This document shows, in pieces, positions 1 to 8,408 of a stretch of DNA of 43,016 bases. The position numbers were made by a program, and so were the translations under genes. The notes below the pieces were generated by a model that saw nothing but the letters and a program-made list of their open reading frames with translations, made no database searches and had not been told where the DNA came from. The DNA is from CAZYBG01 sp964645155 (GTDB lineage Bacteria; Pseudomonadota; Alphaproteobacteria; Rhodobacterales; Rhodobacteraceae): positions 1 to 43,016 of the forward strand of contig CAZYBG010000023.1 in the NCBI GenBank assembly GCA_964645155.1, read 5' to 3'. How positions within the stretch are numbered: the first letter of the stretch is position 1; each line of letters opens with the position of its first letter.

Positions 1-332
1 TTCTCGCGGTAGAAGATCAGCGGAAACTGCGTCTCGTCGCGGATCCCGAGCAGCACCAGCGCCGTCAGCCGCGCGGGATCGGTCCTGACGCCGCGCACGT
101 CCACCCCCTCGCGCGCCAGCTCCTCGCGGATGAAGCGGCCCATATGCTCGTCGCCGACACGGGTGATCAGCGCCGAGCGCAGGCCCAGCCGCGCCGCGCC
201 GGCCGCGATGTTGGTGGGCGAGCCGCCGAGATACTTCTCGAAGCTGCGCATGTCCTCCAGCCGGCCGCCGACCTGCGCGCCGTAGAGGTCCACCGAGGAC
301 CGGCCGATGGTGATGACGTCGAGCGGCTTCAT
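1..332 (-). CDS. iolC: 5-dehydro-2-deoxygluconokinase, N-terminal part (cut by window edge)
   Basis: PfkB-family sugar kinase expected to phosphorylate 5-dehydro-2-deoxy-D-gluconate in inositol breakdown. Only the first ~110 residues are present; the rest lies beyond the left edge. The protein opens MKPLDVITIGRSSVDLYG, and GGSPTNIAAGAARLG near residue 36 is the typical substrate-binding stretch of this family, followed by ALITRVGDEHMG. It is the last visible gene of the minus-strand inositol operon and starts 3 bp after the iolG stop. Another PfkB kinase is possible, but the iolG neighbour and the N-terminal match favour IolC. IolD, IolE and IolB are not in view and may lie further left. Confidence 0.85.
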   Translation of the reverse strand, partial: MKPLDVITIGRSSVDLYGAQVGGRLEDMRSFEKYLGGSPTNIAAGAARLGLRSALITRVGDEHMGRFIREELAREGVDVRGVRTDPARLTALVLLGIRDETQFPLIFYRE

Positions 333-335
333 CCT

Positions 336-1340
336 CTACCCCGCGATCTCCGCCAGTTTCACCGCGCGCCCCTCGGCCACCGACTTCAGCGCCGCATCGG
401 CCAGCGCCAGCGCCATCAGCCCGTCGCGGCCGGTGGCGGGCGGCGGCGTGCCGTCGCGGACGGCAGCGACGAAGGCAGCGATCTCGGTGGCGTAGGCTGC
501 GGTGTAGCGCGTCATGAAGAAGTTCAGCAGCGGCGGGCGGTGGTAGCCCGACGCATCGGCCAGCTCGATGTTCGCCTCGTGCATGTTGCGCGCCGACACC
601 GCGCCCTCGGACCCGTGCGCCTCGACCCGCTGGTCGTAGCCATAGGCGGCGCGGCGCGAATTGGTGATCACGGCCTGCCGCCCCGAGGCGGTGCGCAGGA
701 TCACGTTGACGCTGTCGTAGTCGCCCGCCTTGCCGATGGCGGCATCGACCAGCACCGAGGCGGCCGCCTGCACCGTCTCGACCTCCTCGCCCAGAAGCCA
801 ACGTGCCATGTCGAAATCGTGGATCGTCATGTCGCGGAAGATGCCACCCGACCGCTCGATGTAGTCGAGGGGCGGCGGGCCGGGGTCGCGCGAGGTGATC
901 GTCACCATTTCGACACGGCCGATGCGGCCCTCGTCGATGGCGGCCTTCAGCGCCATGAAGTCGGGGTCGAAGCGGCGGTTGAAGCCGACCATCAGCGTCG
1001 CGCCCTCGTCGGCGACGACCGTCAGGCAGGCCTGCACCCGCGCCACGTTCAGGTCGATCGGCTTCTCGCAGAACACCGCCTTGCCGCGCCGGGCGAAGCG
1101 CTCGATCAGGTCGGCATGGGTGTCGGTCGGCGTGCAGATCACCACCGCGTCGACATCGTCCGACCGCTCGATCTCGTCGATAGAGCGGATCGAGGCACCC
1201 CAGTCATGCGCGACCTGCTTGGCCGCCTCGGCCAGCGGGTCGGCGACGGCGACCAGCGTTGCGCCGTTCGCTGCCGCGATGGCCCGGGCGTGGACCTTGC
1301 CGATGCGGCCTGCACCTAGGATGCCGAAGCGAAGCGCCAT
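336..1340 (-). CDS. iolG: Inositol 2-dehydrogenase (Gfo/Idh/MocA family)
   Basis: NAD-dependent oxidation of myo-inositol to 2-keto-myo-inositol, the first step of inositol catabolism. The 334-residue length is usual. The N-terminal Rossmann motif GILGAGRIG is at residues 6-14, the EKP motif with the catalytic lysine (K93) at 92-94, and the C-terminal DMTIHDFD block supplies D170 and H174, matching the Lys/Asp/His triad known for IolG. The start ATG lies 37 bp after the upstream dehydrogenase gene. A paralogue acting on scyllo-inositol or another cyclitol cannot be excluded from sequence alone. Confidence 0.88.
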   Translation of the reverse strand: MALRFGILGAGRIGKVHARAIAAANGATLVAVADPLAEAAKQVAHDWGASIRSIDEIERSDDVDAVVICTPTDTHADLIERFARRGKAVFCEKPIDLNVARVQACLTVVADEGATLMVGFNRRFDPDFMALKAAIDEGRIGRVEMVTITSRDPGPPPLDYIERSGGIFRDMTIHDFDMARWLLGEEVETVQAAASVLVDAAIGKAGDYDSVNVILRTASGRQAVITNSRRAAYGYDQRVEAHGSEGAVSARNMHEANIELADASGYHRPPLLNFFMTRYTAAYATEIAAFVAAVRDGTPPPATGRDGLMALALADAALKSVAEGRAVKLAEIAG

Positions 1341-1377
1341 GATGGTCCTTCCCGCGGGCGTTCGCCCGCATTGTGGG

Positions 1378-2169
1378 TTATTCCGGATAGGCTCCGGCGA
1401 CGTTCTGGTCGAAGTCGATCAGCGCGCCCGTCATGACCCCCGACCGCGGACCGAGGAGATAGGCGGCGAGATGCGCCACCTGGGCAGGCTTGACCAGCAT
1501 CCCGAACGGCTGCCGCGCCTCGGCCTCGGCCAGCCAGCCGTCGCCCGCGCCATGCCAGCGGCGCTGGGTCTCGTCCTCGCCCGGCGTGTCCATCCAGCCG
1601 CAGTTGATGCCGTTCACCCGGATGCGATGGCGGGCGAGCGCGTTCGCCGCGTTCTTCGTCACGTTCGCCAGCGCCGCCTTCGAGGCCGAATAGGGCGCGA
1701 GAAACGACTGCCCGGCATGGACGACCATCGACAGCACGTTGACGCAGGCCGCGTCGTGCCCGGCCTCGACCGCCCGCTGCGCGAGGCGCTGCAGCGCGAA
1801 GAACGGCCCGCGCGCGTTCACCGCCATGTGGCGGTCCCAGGCTTCGGGCGTCGCGTCGAGGATCGAGCCGCGGTCGGTCGAGGCGGCCGCATTGACGAGC
1901 GCGGTGACGCGACCGAAGGCCGCTGCCGCCGCGTCGATCAGCGCGCGCGCGTCGTCGACCCGCCCCATGTCGGCGCGCACGAAGCGCACCTCGGCCCCGG
2001 CCGAGGACAGCGCGCGCGCGGTGGCCGTACCCGCCTCGGCGCCGCGCCCGGCGATGACCACCCGGGCGCAGCCCTCGGCGATCAGCCGCTCCACGACGGC
2101 ACGGCCGAGGCCCTGCGCGCCGCCGGTCACGACGGCGACGGTGTCGCGGTGCGGCAGGTCCTCAGGCAA
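1378..2169 (-). CDS. Short-chain dehydrogenase/reductase in the inositol operon
   Basis: Classical SDR of 263 residues. The cofactor motif TGGAQGLG is at 15-22, a variant NAAAS (for NNAG) at 93-97, and the catalytic Ser147, Tyr160 and Lys164 (YSASK) are all present. The C-terminus (GALIDFDQNVAGAYPE) follows the family pattern. Its start overlaps the end of the upstream ABC ATPase gene by 8 bp, so it is cotranscribed. The substrate is not known from sequence; context suggests a cyclitol or sugar-acid oxidation step feeding or by-passing IolG. Confidence 0.8.
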   Translation of the reverse strand: MPEDLPHRDTVAVVTGGAQGLGRAVVERLIAEGCARVVIAGRGAEAGTATARALSSAGAEVRFVRADMGRVDDARALIDAAAAAFGRVTALVNAAASTDRGSILDATPEAWDRHMAVNARGPFFALQRLAQRAVEAGHDAACVNVLSMVVHAGQSFLAPYSASKAALANVTKNAANALARHRIRVNGINCGWMDTPGEDETQRRWHGAGDGWLAEAEARQPFGMLVKPAQVAHLAAYLLGPRSGVMTGALIDFDQNVAGAYPE

Positions 2170-2932
2170 CGTCAGCCATCCCTTCCTGCGTCTTGGCGCC
2201 GGTGATGTAGGCGACGACCTCCTCGGGATGGGTTTCCGACTTGCGGAGGTTGGCCGCGATCCGGCCGCGCCGGAACACCACGATCCGGTCGACCAGGTCG
2301 AACACCTGCCGCATGTTGTGGCTGATCAGGATCAGCGGCTCGCCCTGCTCCTTCAGGGTGCGGATGATGTTCTCGACCTGCGCCGTCTCCTGCACGCCCA
2401 GCGCGGCGGTGGGTTCGTCCATGATCGTGAGCTTCGAATGGAACGTCGCCGTCCGCGCGATCGCCACGCACTGCCGCTGGCCGCCCGACATGTTGCGGAT
2501 CGTCTGGTTCAGGTTCGGTATCTTGACGGCCGTCTTCTTCAGCCCGGCGATGGTCGCCTCGCGCATTCCCCGGTAGTCGAGGATAGAGAACGGCCCGAGG
2601 CGGAAACGGATCTTCTCGCGCCCCAGGAACAGGTTGTCCGGCACGTCGAGATCGTCGGCAAGCGCGAGGGTCTGGAACACCGTTTCGATCCCCGCCTCGC
2701 GCGCCTCGAGCGGGCCGGCGAAGCTCACCTCGCGGCCGTCGAAGACGATGGTGCCGCGGGTGCGCTGCTCGACCGCCGTGATCTGGCGCACGAAGGTCGA
2801 CTTTCCGGCGCCGTTGTCGCCCATGATCGCGACATGCTCGCCGCGGCGGACCTCGAAGTTCGCATCCTCGAGCGCGTGGACCCCACCGTAGTACTTGGTG
2901 AGGCCGATGGTCTGCAGAACGATGTCCGGCAT
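2162..2932 (-). CDS. Sugar ABC transporter ATP-binding protein (single-domain, FrcA-like)
   Basis: Energises sugar or cyclitol import. Walker A GDNGAGKST, signature MSGGQRQ and Walker B with DEPTAAL are visible, followed by the switch histidine (LILISHNM). The 256-residue protein has one ABC domain, whereas ribose- and many inositol-type ATPases of this transporter class (RbsA, IatA) carry two in ~500 residues. It therefore resembles the FrcA type and should act as a homodimer. I chose the ATG giving MPDIVLQTIGLTKYYGG; the frame is open further upstream, but that region overlaps the permease gene. It follows the permease gene by 11 bp. Confidence 0.88.
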   Translation of the reverse strand: MPDIVLQTIGLTKYYGGVHALEDANFEVRRGEHVAIMGDNGAGKSTFVRQITAVEQRTRGTIVFDGREVSFAGPLEAREAGIETVFQTLALADDLDVPDNLFLGREKIRFRLGPFSILDYRGMREATIAGLKKTAVKIPNLNQTIRNMSGGQRQCVAIARTATFHSKLTIMDEPTAALGVQETAQVENIIRTLKEQGEPLILISHNMRQVFDLVDRIVVFRRGRIAANLRKSETHPEEVVAYITGAKTQEGMADVA

Positions 2933-2943
2933 GGTTGCCTCCC

Positions 2944-4017
2944 TCACGCCCGGGCAGCGGCGCGCCGCTGCCGCCACTGGTCGAGCACCACGGCGCCGAC
3001 GATGATCGCGCCCTTCACCATCTCCTGGTAGTAGGCGTCGAGGCGCAGGAACGTGAAGCCCGAGATGATGACGCCGAAGATCAGCGCGCCGAGCACGGTC
3101 CCGAGAATCGAGCCGCGCCCGCCCGAGAGCGACACGCCCCCGATCACCGCCATCGCGATGGCGTCGAGCTCGTACATCACGCCCATTCCCGCCTGCGCAG
3201 TGAGGTTCTTGGCACTGAGCACGATGGCCGCGATCGCGGCGAGCATGCCGGCGATCGTGTAGACCAGCACCTTGTGGCGGGCGACCTTGATCCCCGACAT
3301 CCGCGCCGCATCCTCGTTCGAGCCGATCGCGTAGGTGTGCTTGCCGTAGACCGTGTAGCGCAGGACGAAGTGGAACAGCACCGCGAGCGACACGAAGATC
3401 ACGACCGGCGTCATGCCCTGGCCGATTGCGGCGTAGCCTTCGGTCGGAAACGAGATCGGGTTGCCGTTCGACCACCATTTCGCCAGCCCGCGCGCGGACA
3501 CCATCATGCCCAGCGTCGCGATGAACGGCGGGATCCTCGTATAGGCGATGAGAGAGCCGTTGATCAGGCCGGCGATCAGGCCGCAGCCGAGGCCGACGAC
3601 GATCGGCGCCAGCACGGGCAGGTCCATCGCCCAGTCGCCGAAGATCGCCTTGGGGTTCGGGTTGCCGTTGACCATCGCGGTCTGCGCGAAGCTCATCACG
3701 ATCATCGCCGTCGCACCGACGACCGAGCCCGACGAGAGGTCGATCCCGCCCGAGATAATCACCTGCGTCACGCCGATCGCGATGATCCCGATGATCGAGA
3801 CCTGCAGGATGATGATGTTGAGCCGCGCCCAGTTGAAGATCGCATCGACGTTGTCGCGCGTGTTGAACAGGAAGCTGTCGTTCACGACGAGCCAGCCCAG
3901 GAGCTCGAACGCGACCACGATGAGGACCAGTGCGCCGAGGACGTTGAGCTCCGGCGGGCGGCTTCGCCTGCGGGGGTCGTATTTCAGGCCGCCGACGCCG
4001 TGTGCCACCTCGGTCAT
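2944..4017 (-). CDS. Sugar ABC transporter permease (BPD_transp_2 family)
   Basis: Inner-membrane permease of 357 residues with about eight to ten hydrophobic segments and an N-terminal cytoplasmic stretch. It carries the conserved family blocks GGIDLSSGSVVG and RIPPFIATLGMMVSARGLA, and GGVSLSGGRGSILGTVLGA near the C-terminus. It lies between the binding-protein gene (92 bp upstream) and the ATPase gene (11 bp downstream), forming a complete importer. Inositol, rhizopine or fructose are the likely substrates given iolG/iolC and the MocD/MocE-type operon nearby; sequence alone does not decide. Confidence 0.9.
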   Translation of the reverse strand: MTEVAHGVGGLKYDPRRRSRPPELNVLGALVLIVVAFELLGWLVVNDSFLFNTRDNVDAIFNWARLNIIILQVSIIGIIAIGVTQVIISGGIDLSSGSVVGATAMIVMSFAQTAMVNGNPNPKAIFGDWAMDLPVLAPIVVGLGCGLIAGLINGSLIAYTRIPPFIATLGMMVSARGLAKWWSNGNPISFPTEGYAAIGQGMTPVVIFVSLAVLFHFVLRYTVYGKHTYAIGSNEDAARMSGIKVARHKVLVYTIAGMLAAIAAIVLSAKNLTAQAGMGVMYELDAIAMAVIGGVSLSGGRGSILGTVLGALIFGVIISGFTFLRLDAYYQEMVKGAIIVGAVVLDQWRQRRAAARA

Positions 4018-4040
4018 GGATCGTCCTCCCTCGACGTCTC

Positions 4041-4055
4041 GCCCGACGAGCGGGC
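4041..4055 (-). promoter_or_regulatory. Possible intercistronic hairpin between binding protein and permease genes
   Basis: GCCCG and CGGGC flank a five-base loop in the 92-bp gap, followed in the message by a purine-rich stretch before the permease start. There is no T-tract, so it is not a standard terminator. Hairpins in this position often stabilise the abundant binding-protein message; that role here is inference. Confidence 0.25.
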
Positions 4056-4109
4056 GGGGGGGCGGCGCGGGCCGGCGCCGCTCCCCTGGTCAGATGACGG
4101 TCGGCGGCC

Positions 4110-5051
4110 TCAGTTCTTCGACAGGTAGTTGTCGATGTTGGCCGGCGTCACCAGCTCGAACGGGATGTAGACCTTCTGGTCCACCGCCTCGCCCCGCGCC
4201 AGCTTGACCGCCGCGTCGAGCGACCCCTGCCCCTGGCCTGCCGCGTTCTGGAACACCGTGACGTCGAGATCGCCCGCCTGCATCGCGGCCAGCGCATCCT
4301 GCGTGGCGTCGATGCCGCCGACGACCACCGTGCCCATGTCGAGACCGGCGGCCTTCATTGCCTGGATCGCGCCGATCGCCATTTCGTCGTTGTTCGAGAT
4401 CACGCCGTCGAACGCCGCGCCGGTCGACAGCCAGTTGGTCATCAGGTTCTGGGCCTGGTCGCGCGACCAGTTGGCCGTCTGCTCGTCGATGATGTTGAGC
4501 GTGACCTCGCACTGGCCGTTCGCGATCACGTCCTTGATGTCCTGCGTGCGCTGGATCGCGGCCTGGTTCGACAGCTCGCCCATCAGCACGTAGACATTGG
4601 CCTCGGTCTTGCCCTGCTCCTTGAACAGCCGGCAGACCTCGATTGTCTCGAGCGTGCCCGACTCGACCTCGTTCGATGCGACGAAGGCCTGGTTGTCGGG
4701 AAGCTGATCGACGTTGATCGGCTGGCGGTTGACGTAGACGAGCGGCACGCCCGCGGCGGCGGCGGCATCCGACATCGCCTGGGTGGCCGAGGTGTCGACC
4801 GGGTTGACGATGATCGCGTCGACGCCCGAGGCGATGAAGTTGTTGATCTGGTCGAGCTGCTTGGCAACGTCGTTCTGCGCATCCTCGATCTGCACGTCGT
4901 GGCCCTGCTCGGTGGCATAGGCCTCGATGCCGTTCCTGAGGACGGTCAGGAAGTTGTCGTCGAACAGCGCCATCGAGACGCCGACGGTTTCGGCCATCGC
5001 CGTGGTGCCGAGCAGCGACGCGAAGCCCGTCACCAAAAGGGTCTTCTTCAT
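4110..5051 (-). CDS. Periplasmic sugar/cyclitol-binding protein of ABC transporter (RbsB/IbpA/MocB type)
   Basis: Substrate receptor for the adjacent permease and ATPase. It is 313 residues with a signal peptide (MKKTLLVTGFASLLGTTAMA, probable cleavage before ETV). The peripla_BP_4 fold shows in VGVSMALFDDNFLTVLRNG, VDAIIVNPVDTSAT, SNNDEMAIGAIQAM and GGIDATQDALAAMQ. The chosen ATG places the signal peptide first; longer reading adds 24 unlikely residues. Proteins of this group bind inositol (IbpA) or rhizopine (MocB). It starts 78 bp after the isomerase gene. Confidence 0.88.
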   Translation of the reverse strand: MKKTLLVTGFASLLGTTAMAETVGVSMALFDDNFLTVLRNGIEAYATEQGHDVQIEDAQNDVAKQLDQINNFIASGVDAIIVNPVDTSATQAMSDAAAAAGVPLVYVNRQPINVDQLPDNQAFVASNEVESGTLETIEVCRLFKEQGKTEANVYVLMGELSNQAAIQRTQDIKDVIANGQCEVTLNIIDEQTANWSRDQAQNLMTNWLSTGAAFDGVISNNDEMAIGAIQAMKAAGLDMGTVVVGGIDATQDALAAMQAGDLDVTVFQNAAGQGQGSLDAAVKLARGEAVDQKVYIPFELVTPANIDNYLSKN

Positions 5052-5129
5052 GGTCTTCCTCCCAAGCGGGTGTCCGGCACACCCTTTCCATTCATTGAGC
5101 CGGAAGCCCCAGCGGGCGTTCATCGCGCG

Positions 5130-5948
5130 TCAGGCCGCCTTGTCGGCCAGACGGGATCGGATGAAGTCGAACGACAGGGCGATGTCGCGCCCGGGGTCCG
5201 GCAAGGCGTGGACCCCGGGCGCGAAGGCCTCGAACGACACCGGGCCGCGGTAGCCGGCGGCCTCGAGCGCCGCGAGCTGCGCGACATTGCCGAGCCGGTC
5301 CGCGCCATCGACCAGCACCCTGTGGGCGTCGGTCATCTCGGCGACGGCCACCTCGGCGTCGACGACGCCCGAGACATGGACGATGCCGGTATGGTCTGCG
5401 AAGAGCGGCCCGCCGCCGGCGAGCGTGTGGTGGAACGTGTCGTGCACCAGCCGGAACCGGCCCGTCGCCCCCAGCGCCTCGATCGCCTCGACCGCCTCCT
5501 GCTTGTGGCGGAGCGCGCAGATCGCAAAGCCGAGCGGCTCGACCAGGCCGACAAGCCCGTGATCCTCGAGCATCGGGCGAAGCTCCTTCAGCGCGACGCG
5601 CAGGTTCGCCTGCCGCTCGCCGTTGCCCATGCCCTGCCCGTCGTTGCGGGGGATCAGGCTCACCGCCTCGGCGCCCGCATCGCTCGCGATCCGGATCAGC
5701 GCGAGCGCTTCGGCGGCCTTGTCGCGCGACCAGTCGTTGAACCGCTTGACCTCGGCCACCGCCAGAAGGCGCAGCCCGCTGGCCATCGCCTTCTCGCCCG
5801 CCTCCGCGGGCTCCATGCCGTCGAACAGCGCCTGCGGCAGGTCGTTGCGCACCTCGACCCCGACGCAGCCGAGCCGCGTCGCGGTATCGAGAAGCGCGGC
5901 GTAGCTCAGGCGCGCCACGGTCATGTGGTTCAGTGCGACAGACAGCAT
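5130..5948 (-). CDS. Sugar-phosphate isomerase/epimerase-like TIM barrel (IolI/MocC-like)
   Basis: AP-endonuclease-2 family TIM barrel of 272 residues. Likely metal or catalytic residues sit in GLVEPLGF (Glu), LVHDTFHH (Asp, His), HVSGVVD and VSFEAF (Glu). Relatives isomerise 2-keto-myo-inositol (IolI) or act in rhizopine catabolism (MocC), and both fit this locus. It appears to be the first gene of the minus-strand operon. The ATG at 5948 is preceded by GGGGAGGAG about 8 bp upstream, a strong ribosome binding site. I do not choose between IolI and MocC. Confidence 0.75.
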   Translation of the reverse strand: MLSVALNHMTVARLSYAALLDTATRLGCVGVEVRNDLPQALFDGMEPAEAGEKAMASGLRLLAVAEVKRFNDWSRDKAAEALALIRIASDAGAEAVSLIPRNDGQGMGNGERQANLRVALKELRPMLEDHGLVGLVEPLGFAICALRHKQEAVEAIEALGATGRFRLVHDTFHHTLAGGGPLFADHTGIVHVSGVVDAEVAVAEMTDAHRVLVDGADRLGNVAQLAALEAAGYRGPVSFEAFAPGVHALPDPGRDIALSFDFIRSRLADKAA

Positions 5949-6068
5949 CCGACGGTCTCCTCCCCGGGGCGCCGTGCACCATGCCGGTCCGCAAGGAGCC
6001 GGCCGCTGCTGGTGCCGACAGTGCGGGGCGGGAGTCGGGCGCGTCAATCCGAGTCGGCAGCGAATCCC

Positions 6069-6116
6069 TCATTCCTGCGATGTTCGGCATCAGCAGGATG
6101 ACGTCTTTTCGTCATC
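6069..6116. promoter_or_regulatory. Two inverted repeats upstream of the inositol operon (candidate operators)
   Basis: Two dyads sit side by side about 125-170 bp upstream of the isomerase start. One is CCTGCGATG (6074-6082) facing CATCAGCAGG (6088-6097), with one unpaired base. The other is GATGACG (6097-6103) facing CGTCATC (6110-6116), a perfect 7-bp match across six bases that reaches the stop codon of the LacI-type gene. The 9-mer TCATTCCTG at 6069-6077 recurs in the regulator's own upstream palindrome at 7173-7181. A weak terminator is the alternative for the second dyad, but no T-tract follows it. Confidence 0.45.
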
Positions 6117-7147
6117 TAGACGGATTCGAGAGTGAACAGGTCCGGCTGCAGGAAATGCTGCCCGGCGAGCTGCGAAAGCCCGTCGCGGACCGCGGCCGCC
6201 ATCAGCGCGACGAGATCGGTGCAGAGGCGCGACAGCGGCGTCGAGATCACCAGCACGACATGGCGGTCGAGAAGCGCCGCGCGGGACTCCGGCGTGAGCT
6301 CGTTCACCACCAGCGCCACATCGCCGGGCTGCCGCGCCTCGCGCAGGGCGACGATCGCGCCCTCCATCCCGCCGCCGGCGCAGTAGATGCCGCGCAGGTC
6401 GGGATGGCGGGCCAGAAGATCAAGCGTCGCCTCGTAGGTCAGCTGCCGCGTCTCCAGGTTGACGAGCGTGTCGAGCACGGTGAACTGCGGCGCGTACTCG
6501 CGGAAGTAGCTGCGGAACCCCGTCTCGCGCAGCTCGTGCCCGTGCCAGCGATAGCCGCCCACGAAGACGGCGGTCTTTCCCGGCCGGTGCACGGCGGTCG
6601 CGATCATCGCCGCGGCGATGCGGCCGACCTTGAGGTTGTTGAGGCCGACATAGCTCTGCCGGATGCCCTGCGCGAAGTCGTTGAGCAGCGCGTAGCAGGG
6701 CACGCCGCCGGCCTGCAGCGTCTGCACGGCCTCGGTCACCTCGTGGTGAGTGACGGCCGTGGCGGCGACGGCATCGACCCGCCCGGCGAGGCCGGTCATC
6801 AGCCGGGCGAATTCCGACGGCGCCTGCGAGGCGGAGAATTCCAGCACCACCTCGCCGCGGATGCCCGGCGCCGCACGGACCGCCTTCTCGATCTCGGCCG
6901 CGAAGTTCTGGTAGAAGGCCTGCCGCTCCTTGTGGAGGACGAAGCCGAAGCGCATCCGAGGAAGCTCCGACTGGATGCGCTGCTCGATCAGCGCGGCGGC
7001 GTGATAGCCGATGCGGTGCGCCGCTTCGAAGACCCGCCGCGCCGTCGTCTCGCGCACCCGCTCGCGCCCGTTCAGGACGCGGTCGACTGTCGCCACGCTG
7101 ACCCCGGCCTCGCGGGCGACATCGGTTATCGTCGGTCGGTTCGCCAT
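6116..7147 (-). CDS. LacI-family transcriptional regulator
   Basis: 343-residue regulator with an N-terminal LacI helix-turn-helix (TITDVAREAGVSVATVDRVL, residues 6-25) and hinge (RVFEAAHRIGYH), then a periplasmic-binding-protein-like ligand domain. It is transcribed divergently from the oxygenase operon (starts at 7147 and 7297) and lies directly upstream of the minus-strand inositol operon, so control of both is likely. I chose ATG 7147 because family members start just before the helix-turn-helix; an in-frame ATG at 7189 lies inside or beyond the operator and is less likely. The ligand is probably a cyclitol or derivative. Confidence 0.88.
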   Translation of the reverse strand: MANRPTITDVAREAGVSVATVDRVLNGRERVRETTARRVFEAAHRIGYHAAALIEQRIQSELPRMRFGFVLHKERQAFYQNFAAEIEKAVRAAPGIRGEVVLEFSASQAPSEFARLMTGLAGRVDAVAATAVTHHEVTEAVQTLQAGGVPCYALLNDFAQGIRQSYVGLNNLKVGRIAAAMIATAVHRPGKTAVFVGGYRWHGHELRETGFRSYFREYAPQFTVLDTLVNLETRQLTYEATLDLLARHPDLRGIYCAGGGMEGAIVALREARQPGDVALVVNELTPESRAALLDRHVVLVISTPLSRLCTDLVALMAAAVRDGLSQLAGQHFLQPDLFTLESV

Positions 7148-7168
7148 CCGCGCGTTCCCCGATGCAAT

Positions 7169-7186
7169 CACATCATTCCTGATGTG
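7169..7186. promoter_or_regulatory. Perfect 18-bp palindromic operator candidate
   Basis: CACATCATTCCTGATGTG: two 7-bp arms, perfectly complementary, around TTCC, with further partial symmetry outside (ATGCA/TGCAT with a two-base offset). It lies 22 bp upstream of the LacI-type gene start and 111 bp upstream of the divergent oxygenase gene. A TTGACG at 7192-7197 could be the -35 box for the plus-strand operon, though I see no clear -10 at normal spacing. Autoregulation plus control of the divergent operon is the natural reading. Confidence 0.6.
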
Positions 7187-7296
7187 CATTCTTGACGTGT
7201 TTTGAGTGAATTCCCAGCCCGGCTGTAGGCCAGCGCCGGAATCACCCGTATCGTCCGCCCCTGACACTGATCGTACCGATCGCGCCGGGGGACGAC

Positions 7297-8382
7297 ATGG
7301 CGAGACGCGACTACAGCCTTCTGGGCGCAGATGCCCGCCGCGCCGTCGACTCTGGCCTGGCGGCGGCCGAGTGGTATCACAGCGACATCTCCCGCAAGGA
7401 GATGAAGGAGCTGATGCAACGGACCGACCGGCCCGCGATCCGCGACACGATCATCTGGCTCGGCGCCATGGTCGTGCTGGCGGCGGCCGGCATCGTGCTC
7501 TGGCCATCGTGGTGGTCTGCGCCGTTCTGGCTCGGCTACGGCGTGCTCTATGGCTCGGCGACGGATTCGCGGTGGCACGAATGCGGGCACGGCACCGCGT
7601 TCCGCACGCCGTGGATGAATACCGTGGTCTACCACATCGCCTCTTTCATGATCGTCCGGAACCCGGTGACCTGGCGCTGGAGCCATGCCCGCCATCATAC
7701 CGACACGGTCGTCGTCGGCCGCGACCCCGAGATCGCCGTGATGCGCCCGCCCGCGCTTGCCCGGCTGATCGCCAACCTGTTCGGCCTCGTCGATGGCTGG
7801 AACGGCTGGGGCCGGATGCTGCTCAACGCCGGCGGCCGGCTCGACCCCGAGGAGGCGACCTACATCCCCGACAGCGAAAAGCCGAAGGTCGTCGTCGTCG
7901 CCCGGGCCTGGGTGGCGATCTACGCCGCCACGATCGCGCTCGCGGTCTGGACCGGCTCGATCCTGCCGCTCATGGTGATCGGGCTGCCCCGGCTCTACGG
8001 CGCATGGCACCACGTGATGACCGGGCTCCTCCAGCATGGCGGGCTGGCCGACAACGTCATCGACCACCGGCTGAACAGCCGGACCGTCCACATGAACCCG
8101 GTCAGCCGGTTCATCTACTGGAACATGAACTACCACGTCGAACACCACATGTTCCCGATGGTGCCCTACCACCGGCTGCCCGACCTGCACGAGCGGATCA
8201 GGCACGACCTGCCCGCCCCGAGCCCGTCAATCTGGGCGGCCTACCGGGAGATGCTGCCGGTGCTGCTGCGCCAGCTGCGCAACGACGATGTCTTCCTCCG
8301 CCGCGACCTGCCGCCCACCGCCAGGCCGTACCGCGAGGATCTCCACGCCGATGCGCTCGGGCGCACGGTCGCCGCCCAGTAG
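7297..8382 (+). CDS. MocD-like membrane di-iron oxygenase (fatty acid desaturase family)
   Basis: 361-residue integral membrane protein of the fatty acid desaturase/hydroxylase superfamily. The histidine boxes that bind two irons are complete: HECGH (94-98), HARHH (130-134) and HVEHH (280-284), with extra histidines at 238-239 and 247. Hydrophobic segments lie around 51-90 and 200-235. A Rieske ferredoxin gene follows 26 bp downstream, the arrangement of mocD-mocE in rhizopine catabolism, where the pair is associated with removing the O-methyl group. No ferredoxin reductase (MocF) is next door. A true lipid desaturase remains possible. Confidence 0.8.
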   Translation: MARRDYSLLGADARRAVDSGLAAAEWYHSDISRKEMKELMQRTDRPAIRDTIIWLGAMVVLAAAGIVLWPSWWSAPFWLGYGVLYGSATDSRWHECGHGTAFRTPWMNTVVYHIASFMIVRNPVTWRWSHARHHTDTVVVGRDPEIAVMRPPALARLIANLFGLVDGWNGWGRMLLNAGGRLDPEEATYIPDSEKPKVVVVARAWVAIYAATIALAVWTGSILPLMVIGLPRLYGAWHHVMTGLLQHGGLADNVIDHRLNSRTVHMNPVSRFIYWNMNYHVEHHMFPMVPYHRLPDLHERIRHDLPAPSPSIWAAYREMLPVLLRQLRNDDVFLRRDLPPTARPYREDLHADALGRTVAAQ

Positions 8383-8408
8383 TGCCGCAGAATCCAATGG
8401 AGGACGGG

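Noticed and set aside
7297..8382. Simple lipid desaturase (DesA) call
   Set aside because: Family membership alone allows it, but the coupled MocE-type Rieske gene, PanB-like and Gfo/Idh genes, and inositol neighbours make a catabolic oxygenase more likely. I keep it as an alternative.
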